Assembly: GCA_002394535.1 (NCBI GenBank)
Contig: DGUG01000198.1
Span: forward strand, 1-6,761
DNA: 6,761 nucleotides
From: Lachnospiraceae bacterium UBA4316
GTDB taxonomy: Bacteria > Bacillota > Clostridia > Lachnospirales > Lachnospiraceae
Direction: 5' to 3'
Numbering within the stretch: position 1 is the stretch's first letter; every line of letters begins with the position of its first letter. Below are positions 1 to 5,375 of the stretch, piece by piece. Below the pieces are notes generated by a model. It was given only the letters and a program-made list of their open reading frames with translations. It made no database searches and had not been told where the DNA came from. The position numbers were made by a program, and so were the translations under genes.

Positions 1-629
1 TGTATCTTGTATCCTCTTATGACCTTTTGATTGACCGGATTTCTCTGGGATTATTAACAAGTGCTTTAAGAGATGTTCTGCTCCCTGCTTCCCTTGCGGT
101 CGTACTCGGTTACTTTTTCGGCATCTACGGTGTTTGTGTCGGGATCGGCATTGCCCCGGCTCTTGCAGTCCTGATACTTAATCTCTATCTTCAGAAGAAG
201 TATCCCGACGAAGCTCCGCTTTTACTCGGAGATGACAGTAAACTGCCTTCGTATCTCTATGGTCTTCCTCTTGAGGAAGCAAATATAGTGGCTACGCGAA
301 ACAGGATCGAAGCGGATCTTCGCACACATTCCTGTGATTCCAAAACTGTCAACAATGTTATGGTGCTGTTTGAAGACGTCTGTATGCTCCTGCGCGAGAA
401 AAACAGCGGGGTTTCGGTAGAAGCGGAGTGTTCTCTGCTTATTCTTGATGACCGAATCCGAATGATTTTCCGTGACACAGGAGCATCTTTTGATATTACA
501 GACGCCGATATGGACATCTCCTCATTGCGTAGTTACATCGTCTCCAATCTGGCAACGCATGTCAGCTACAAACGGACACATCTTCCCGCTATGAGCTTTA
601 ACCGCAATGTGTTTGAGGTCAAACTCTGA
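1..629 (+). CDS. C-terminal part of a MATE-type efflux transporter fused to an RsbW-like ATPase-type domain (5' partial)
   Basis: The reading frame is open to the left edge (first full codon at base 3) and stops with TGA at 627-629, leaving 208 visible residues. A TTG at 27 is not a credible start, because the protein continues upstream in frame. Residues about 15-40 and 42-63 are two hydrophobic helices with the LLGYxFGxYGVxxG style of the last helices of MATE drug/sodium antiporters. The remaining 140 residues are soluble and resemble GHKL/RsbW-type ATPase domains: a helix with RNRIEADL near 99-106, a helix with E124 where the N-box would lie, and RDTGASFD near 157-164 in the place of the DxGxxF G1 box. 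The usual N-box Asn four residues after the Glu is Met, so ATP binding may be lost. MATE proteins with such a tail occur in Clostridia, to my recollection. The exported substrate is unknown. The gene converges on the surface-protein gene with a 6-bp gap. Confidence 0.72.
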   Translation, partial: YLVSSYDLLIDRISLGLLTSALRDVLLPASLAVVLGYFFGIYGVCVGIGIAPALAVLILNLYLQKKYPDEAPLLLGDDSKLPSYLYGLPLEEANIVATRNRIEADLRTHSCDSKTVNNVMVLFEDVCMLLREKNSGVSVEAECSLLILDDRIRMIFRDTGASFDITDADMDISSLRSYIVSNLATHVSYKRTHLPAMSFNRNVFEVKL

Positions 630-635
630 TCGAAA

Positions 636-3560
636 TTACGCTCTCGCAGCTTTTCTCTTCATCTTCCTCATCTTGCGCTGGTGTATTATAAGTATCGCAA
701 GGCATGTTACGGCAACACCGAATGCAAGCAGTGCTCCCACGGCAAGTCCTGTTACAAGATTGCTGGCAGATGCCACTTCTCTGGCAATTGCGTATGATGA
801 AAATCTGTCTGTCCTAAATGTTATAGTCTTGGGATCGTCGTCAAGATCCGGAAGAACAGTCAGCTCTCCGTTGTGAACCCTGAGAACGGAGTATGTCTTA
901 CCCTTCTGATATATATCATCCGGTATCTCAATTACAACCTCCATTGTTGTGGGCAGTTCCGTGATCTTCTCGGTATTGCCGCCCATACTCTTTAACATTG
1001 TAATGTCAAAGTATTTCACCGGCTTCTGTCCTACGGCATTCTTCATTATCCTCTCGGATGCCGCGTCAGGTTCATCTTCTCCGGTAATGCTTACCGATAT
1101 ATCGATCTTGTCGCCTTTTGCAAGCTTCATAACATCGTCTGTAGTCAGCATCTTCTGAACAACAACGTCAAGATCCGGAAGCGAAGGGTTGATCTCGTCA
1201 TCCGACGCAAGCATAAGTTCATCTCTTGAAAGTTTGTTATAGTCTATGCTGTTCATCTTTGCCGGCTCAAACTTGTTGTATACATATGCGCCGAGTCCGC
1301 CGGTGTAAAATGCCGCATCAAGTATAGGCATGGTATTGCCGGTAGTTACCATTTCGGTAGCATCACTCATGGACACTCCCATAAGGCGGGTAACCTCGGA
1401 TGATTCGTCGCGATCGGGCTCAACCGTGATCCCAAGCTCTTCATCCGTGGGAACGGGGATGTTTTCAAGATCCATTTCTTCAACGTAGTCATCTCCGCCC
1501 TTTCCGCTTGCGGCATCATCTATATCAACAACTTTTTCGGCTGACGCCGTATTCTCCGGGGTCTTCTCAATGGGCTTGACCTTTTCGGTCTGCGCCTTCT
1601 TGCCTGTAGCTTCCGCTGCTGCCTTTCCTGCATCCGTCTGTACAAATGCGGCAGCTATAATGTGATTGCCCTGGATATTGTTGAATGTATATGTGTTTAC
1701 AGGTCCCACCTGGGCTCCGTCTACCGCTACCGCAAGGATTGCAAATCCTGCCTTCGGTGTTATTTTGTATGTTATGCTCTGACCGTTTAATACCGATATT
1801 TTTCCGGAGGGTGTTATAGTACCGCCCGTTGTGGCTATACCGGAGGACAATTCGTACATTACAGTATTATCCTTGATAAAGATAGCGGTACATGTAAAAT
1901 CATAACTGATCTTATCTATTCTGTATTCCGCGGTACGGCTGACATACTGCCCGTTAACCTGCCAGCCCTGGAATGTATAACCGTTGGCTGCGGTTGCCCT
2001 GATTGTTGTTCCTTCATCAAGTTTAAACGTGCCGCCGCCGGTTACCGAACCGCCTTCTGTAGGATATGCGGCAAGAGTAAGGGTATGCCTTGTCTTCTCA
2101 AATATAGCGGTTAGCTTTCTGTTAACTGTCAGGTTTTCAAGCTTAATGGAAGCATCGCGGCTGACGATGGTGTCATTTTCTTTCCACCCCGTAAATACAT
2201 ATCCGTCATAAGCTTTTGCCGAAAGTGTGGTGCTTCCGCCGTAAGTTATCGTACCGCCGCCCACAACATTACCTGCATCGGAGTTGTTGGCAGTAGCCGT
2301 AACCGTAACATACTGCTGACCGAACTTTGCAGTCAGTGACATATCCTTTGTTACATTAGATACAGTATAATTGGTTGCCGTAGATACGGTCTTGCCCTCA
2401 TAAACCCAACCGGCAAAATAGAAATTCTTTGCGGGTACTGCCGAAAGTGTTACGCTTCCTCCTTCCGAAACAGCTCCACCTCCCGTTACTGACCCGCCGT
2501 TTGAAGGCTCGGCATATGCCGTAACGTTGTAGCTGCCCCTCTGAAGCGAAACCTGGGCAGTTCCGGATACTGATGTATCCTCAATGCTTGTGGCCAAAAC
2601 ACTTATCATAGTTGCGGATTCATCGCCGGCAACAGTAAGCAGTCCGTTATCGGAGATCGTTGTCCCCGTTGAGCGGTTTCCGGTCACTGTCCATCTGACA
2701 TCATGATCATCAACACCATCATTGCTTATGACCTGAGCCTTAAACTGGGCTGTTCCTCCGGTTGCAAGAGTGATCTTTGACGGTGTTACCACCACATCCC
2801 TGATAACAGGACCGGGATCGGTCACTATTCCGCGAAGAGGCACTGTGAGTCCGCTTAAAAAAGAAGGATCTCTGGTCGCATCCGCAAAATCAACAACTGC
2901 ACCGTAGTTTCCGGGATCTAAATTAGCACTCATGGATACATTGAATCGGGTTGATTCTCCCGGCTCCAGGTGAGTCTTATCGCCATGAAGGCTCAGGCTG
3001 AATGCTCCGTCAGCATCATGGCTTTTGGTGTATATAAGATCCACCGCATTGTTTCCCACATTGATAATGGTAAGCGGAATATAGTCCCTTTGCATCCCTA
3101 CAGGTGCATCTCCGAAATCAACGTAATCCAGGTCTGCAGTAAGATCATATCTCGCATCCTCTTCAGCCTTTTTCTTCTCCGCGGCGGCTTTTGCTGCCTC
3201 TGCTGCCTGCTGCTCGGCAAGTGCCTGCGCTTCAGCGGCTGCTCTTGCGGCCTCCTGTGCCGCAGCATCTGCTGCTGCCTGATCTGCCGCATCCTGTGCC
3301 TCCTGTGCTGCTCTTTCATAGGCCTCCTGACGCGCTCTCTCTTCTTCGGCCCTTCTTTGTTCCTCCTCCTCAAGCCTTCTTTGTTCTTCTTCAAGCCTTC
3401 TTTGTTCTTCTTCGGCTAATCTTTGGGCTTCCTCATCGTTATACTCCTGATCTTCGGAATAATCATCAGCCCGAACAATTCTTGTGATTCCGGCGATGTC
3501 GGTCACAAATACCGTAAGGGACAAGACAATCGCCATAATCAGTGAAATGGTTTTCCTCAT
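636..3560 (-). CDS. Large membrane-anchored surface protein with coiled-coil stalk, Ig-like domains and InlB-like B repeats
   Basis: This 974-residue protein starts at ATG 3560, with AGGAGG 10 bases upstream. Residues 1-31 form a signal peptide (basic start, hydrophobic 5-20, likely cut after VRA). Residues 42-137 are Glu/Arg/Gln- then Ala-rich, strongly predicting a coiled coil. Residues 141-247 resemble an ASH/HYDIN-type Ig domain (DFG, INVGN, LEPGEST). Residues 252-340 resemble a Big-type bacterial Ig domain. Four B-repeat-like units follow at 344-640 (GGSVTGGG then FxGW). After an acidic linker (645-790), residues 795-930 form a beta-rich domain (EIPDD, VLRVHNGEL, TDRFSSYAIA) that I recall from many clostridial surface proteins. 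A helix at about 936-959 and a K/R-rich tail anchor it in the membrane; there is no LPXTG motif. Adhesion or cell-surface scaffolding is an inference from the architecture. No enzyme motif is visible. It has its own plausible promoter, although readthrough from the hydrogenase genes is possible. Confidence 0.88.
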   Translation of the reverse strand: MRKTISLIMAIVLSLTVFVTDIAGITRIVRADDYSEDQEYNDEEAQRLAEEEQRRLEEEQRRLEEEEQRRAEEERARQEAYERAAQEAQDAADQAAADAAAQEAARAAAEAQALAEQQAAEAAKAAAEKKKAEEDARYDLTADLDYVDFGDAPVGMQRDYIPLTIINVGNNAVDLIYTKSHDADGAFSLSLHGDKTHLEPGESTRFNVSMSANLDPGNYGAVVDFADATRDPSFLSGLTVPLRGIVTDPGPVIRDVVVTPSKITLATGGTAQFKAQVISNDGVDDHDVRWTVTGNRSTGTTISDNGLLTVAGDESATMISVLATSIEDTSVSGTAQVSLQRGSYNVTAYAEPSNGGSVTGGGAVSEGGSVTLSAVPAKNFYFAGWVYEGKTVSTATNYTVSNVTKDMSLTAKFGQQYVTVTATANNSDAGNVVGGGTITYGGSTTLSAKAYDGYVFTGWKENDTIVSRDASIKLENLTVNRKLTAIFEKTRHTLTLAAYPTEGGSVTGGGTFKLDEGTTIRATAANGYTFQGWQVNGQYVSRTAEYRIDKISYDFTCTAIFIKDNTVMYELSSGIATTGGTITPSGKISVLNGQSITYKITPKAGFAILAVAVDGAQVGPVNTYTFNNIQGNHIIAAAFVQTDAGKAAAEATGKKAQTEKVKPIEKTPENTASAEKVVDIDDAASGKGGDDYVEEMDLENIPVPTDEELGITVEPDRDESSEVTRLMGVSMSDATEMVTTGNTMPILDAAFYTGGLGAYVYNKFEPAKMNSIDYNKLSRDELMLASDDEINPSLPDLDVVVQKMLTTDDVMKLAKGDKIDISVSITGEDEPDAASERIMKNAVGQKPVKYFDITMLKSMGGNTEKITELPTTMEVVIEIPDDIYQKGKTYSVLRVHNGELTVLPDLDDDPKTITFRTDRFSSYAIAREVASASNLVTGLAVGALLAFGVAVTCLAILIIHQRKMRKMKRKAARA
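1641..2531 (-). repeat. Four divergent InlB-like B repeats within the surface protein
   Basis: Four consecutive units of about 70 residues lie at protein positions 344-413, 417-488, 492-563 and 568-640. The first three share a pattern: alternating T/V-rich strand, GG(S/N)V(T/V)GGGxxxxGG or EG, xxTxxAxAxxxYxFxGW, a short V/I-S-R/T turn, and a closing LTAxF strand. The fourth keeps the TTGGTITPSG and closing AAAF strands but has lost the FxGW core, having FAILAVAVDG instead. The repeats are conserved at protein rather than DNA level, so they are old duplications and not a recombining DNA array. They match the divergent InlB B-repeat family known in Firmicute surface proteins. Confidence 0.8.
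3347..3412 (-). repeat. 21-bp tandem repeat encoding Glu/Arg heptads of the coiled coil
   Basis: Bases 3371-3391 and 3392-3412 are identical 21-mers on the plus strand (caagccttctttgttcttctt). The adjoining 3347-3370 is a related 24-base unit with one extra codon. On the coding strand they give repeating QRRLEEE-type heptads at about residues 50-71 of the surface protein. The unit length is a multiple of three, so gain or loss of a copy would lengthen or shorten the stalk without a frameshift. Confidence 0.85.
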
Positions 3561-3607
3561 TTTTATTTTTCCTCCTCTTCCTATTTTTCTGACAGTAACT
3601 CATTTAC

Positions 3608-3636
3608 CGTATATACATTAACAGGTGATATGTCAC
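3608..3636 (-). promoter_or_regulatory. Putative sigma-70-type promoter of the surface-protein gene
   Basis: On the minus strand, GTGACA (3636-3631, one mismatch to TTGACA) is followed after exactly 17 bases by TATACG (3613-3608, four of six to TATAAT). The ATG lies 47 bases downstream at 3560. This is the only near-consensus pair I found in the 83-bp gap. The -35 box lies inside the TGTCACA direct repeats described separately. The call is made by eye, with a moderate risk of chance. Confidence 0.4.
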
Positions 3637-3648
3637 ATAAGTGTCACA
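3631..3648. promoter_or_regulatory. Two TGTCACA words spaced one helical turn apart, possible operator
   Basis: TGTCACA occurs at 3631-3637 and again at 3642-3648, 11 bases apart. Each is the heart of a small odd-centred palindrome: TATGTCACATA at 3629-3639 and GTGTCACAC at 3641-3649. The first overlaps the proposed -35 box of the surface-protein gene, and the second overlaps the hydA stop codon (3644-3646). Such phasing suits two regulator subunits on one DNA face, but no known operator is matched confidently. Confidence 0.25.
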
Positions 3649-5335
3649 CAATCTTTGCCCTGTGAAGCAGCTCATGCTCCCTTCCCCTGATAACATCTTC
3701 CCATACACGCTCAAGGAAAGGATTTTCATCGGTGTATCTGATGCTTGAGAGTTGATCCACCTGATATATTCCGTTCATTCTGGCCGTCCTCGTGGTAGGT
3801 CCCATAGGAACCGGCTGGCCGCCGCCGAGTATGCACCCCCGCCTGCATGCCATAACTTCCACAAAATCATATTCCGCCTTACCAGCTTTAATATTCTCCA
3901 GAAGGTCGGATGCATTTTTGAGTCCGTGAACTACTGCTATCCTTATCTGTCTATCGCCCATGGAAACGGTTGCTTCCTTGAATCCTTCCTTGCCGCGAAT
4001 TCCGGAATACTTGATACTCTCAAGAGTTGCATGATCCTTATCTTCCGACAAATGACGAAGCACTGCCTCTGTAACACCACCGGTAATCCCGAAGATAGAT
4101 GCTCCGCCCGATGCCATTGAGAACGGTGTATCGCAGGCTTCGCTCTCAAGGGATTCGAACTTAATCCCGACTTGCTTGATCATACGAATGATCTCCTGGG
4201 TTGTTATGACTATATCCGTATCCTGACGCCCGTCAGTGTGATTATCGGGTCGCAGTATCTCATCCTTCTTGGCTGTGCAGGGCATGATAGCCACAATATA
4301 TGTCTGCTTGCCCTCTTTGGCATCTTTTGGGGCAAAATATTCCTTTATCACCGGAGAGAACATGCTCATGGGCGAACGGCATGTGCTGACGTTTTCTGCA
4401 AATTCCGGATACTTGTTTTCGCAGAACTTAACCCATCCGGGACAGCAGGATGTAAACAGCGGAAGCTTTTCCCCGGACCGGAGCCTATCGGCAAACTCCT
4501 TCGCCTCTTCCATAACCGTAAGGTCGGCTCCGAAGTTTGTATCGTAGACTTCGTCGAATCCCATTATGCGAAGAGCTTTAACAAGCTTGCCCATGGAATT
4601 CTCACCTTTGGGAAGATTGAACTTGTCGCCTACCGCAACCCTTACCGCCGGCGCTATCTGGGCCACAACTCTCTTATTCGGATCCTCGATGGCATCCCAC
4701 ACTTCCGTAACATTTGTTCTAATGGATATTGCGGCTGTGGGACATACAACAGCACATTGTCCGCAGCCTACGCAGTCCGTATCGCAGATGTTTTTCCCGA
4801 ATGCGGGCATGATCTGCATCTTAGATCCCCTGTGGGCAAAATCAATTGCTCCGATCCCCTGATTTTCCGCGCAGGTTCTGACGCAGTCACCGCAGAGAAT
4901 GCATTTGTTGGGGTCCCTTACTATGCAGTTGGAGCTCATATCTATGGGGAGCTCCTCTTTCTTGTTCTCGAATCTTACGGAATGGACACCTACCCGGTAT
5001 GCAAGACTCTGGAGTTCGCACATTCCGTTCTTGGTGCAGGTCGTACAGTCTCTGCAGTGGGTTGATAAGAGCAGCTCAATAATAAGTTTTCTATACTGCT
5101 GGAGTTTCTTCGTATTGGTGTGTATTACCATGCCGGCACGGGGCTGTTCCGAACAGGAGGCAAACATTTTGCCCCTGTCGTCTTCAACCATACACATCCT
5201 GCACGCTCCGTATATGGACAGATCCGAGTGATAGCAGAATGTGGGAATGTCTATCCCGGCCTTCCTTATAAGTGAGAGTATGTTTTTCTCTCCTTCAAGC
5301 GGCACTTTGATGCCGTCAATTGTCATATAATCCAT
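3644..5335 (-). CDS. hydA: [FeFe]-hydrogenase catalytic subunit (HydA/HndD type, NADH-linked multimeric enzyme)
   Basis: This subunit makes or oxidises H2 at an H-cluster in the cytoplasm. Numbering is from ATG 5335 (563 residues); a TTG one codon upstream is less likely because GGAGG lies 7 bases before the ATG. Domains in order: a plant-type [2Fe-2S] domain (C34, C45, C48, C61); a His-Cys3 [4Fe-4S] motif (H93, C97, C100, C106); two ferredoxin-type clusters (C145, C148, C151, C155 and C188, C191, C194, C198); and the H-cluster domain with TSCCP (295-299), MPCTAKK (C353) and MACRRGC (C497, C501), followed by GGGQP. E277, E280, R284, C297 and S317 match, by spacing, the proton path recalled from Clostridium CpI (E279, E282, R286, C299, S319). 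The length fits HndD-like proteins without the extra C-terminal [2Fe-2S] domain of Thermotoga HydA. It sits 40 bp downstream of hydB, so the two are probably co-transcribed and form a bifurcating HydABC-type complex; the bifurcating role is inferred from the partner. Confidence 0.95.
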   Translation of the reverse strand: MDYMTIDGIKVPLEGEKNILSLIRKAGIDIPTFCYHSDLSIYGACRMCMVEDDRGKMFASCSEQPRAGMVIHTNTKKLQQYRKLIIELLLSTHCRDCTTCTKNGMCELQSLAYRVGVHSVRFENKKEELPIDMSSNCIVRDPNKCILCGDCVRTCAENQGIGAIDFAHRGSKMQIMPAFGKNICDTDCVGCGQCAVVCPTAAISIRTNVTEVWDAIEDPNKRVVAQIAPAVRVAVGDKFNLPKGENSMGKLVKALRIMGFDEVYDTNFGADLTVMEEAKEFADRLRSGEKLPLFTSCCPGWVKFCENKYPEFAENVSTCRSPMSMFSPVIKEYFAPKDAKEGKQTYIVAIMPCTAKKDEILRPDNHTDGRQDTDIVITTQEIIRMIKQVGIKFESLESEACDTPFSMASGGASIFGITGGVTEAVLRHLSEDKDHATLESIKYSGIRGKEGFKEATVSMGDRQIRIAVVHGLKNASDLLENIKAGKAEYDFVEVMACRRGCILGGGQPVPMGPTTRTARMNGIYQVDQLSSIRYTDENPFLERVWEDVIRGREHELLHRAKIV

Positions 5336-5340
5336 CAAAT

Positions 5341-5348
5341 GTCCTCCC
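5341..5348 (-). promoter_or_regulatory. Ribosome binding site that decides the hydA start
   Basis: The minus strand reads GGGAGGAC across 5348-5341. From the last G of GGAGG (5343) there are 7 bases to the ATG at 5335 but only 4 to the in-frame TTG at 5338. Spacing and codon preference therefore both favour the ATG, giving a protein beginning MDYMTIDG. A further ATG three codons later is possible but would cut into the first strand of the [2Fe-2S] domain. Confidence 0.75.
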
Positions 5349-5375
5349 GTGGATCTCTTTGTTATGAACTATCAA

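Noticed and set aside
27..29. TTG as the start of the first gene
   Set aside because: The frame is open to base 1 and the upstream residues continue a MATE-like helix region; the gene is cut by the window edge.
636..755. LPXTG sortase signal at the surface-protein C-terminus
   Set aside because: The C-terminus has a transmembrane helix and a K/R-rich tail but no LPXTG-like motif before the helix, so simple membrane anchoring is the better reading.
2970..3487. Plus-strand and alternate minus-strand frames across the surface-gene coiled coil, rich in Leu/Cys/Pro/Arg
   Set aside because: They are low-complexity shadows of the Glu/Arg/Ala codon repeats in the real frame, and no homology-like pattern is seen.
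3621..3637. Terminator hairpin after hydA
   Set aside because: GTGA-TATG-TCAC gives only a 4-bp stem with no GC-rich extension and no T run, so it is not a credible terminator.
3629..3649. Rex or CRP/FNR-type operator near the hydA stop
   Set aside because: The TGTCACA words are direct repeats and lack the spaced inverted TTGTGA/TCACAA arrangement expected of these regulators.
4172..5065. Long plus-strand open frame of 297 codons opposite hydA
   Set aside because: It is antisense to conserved Fe-S and H-cluster motifs of hydA; its length follows from codon bias of the real gene and the translation resembles no family.
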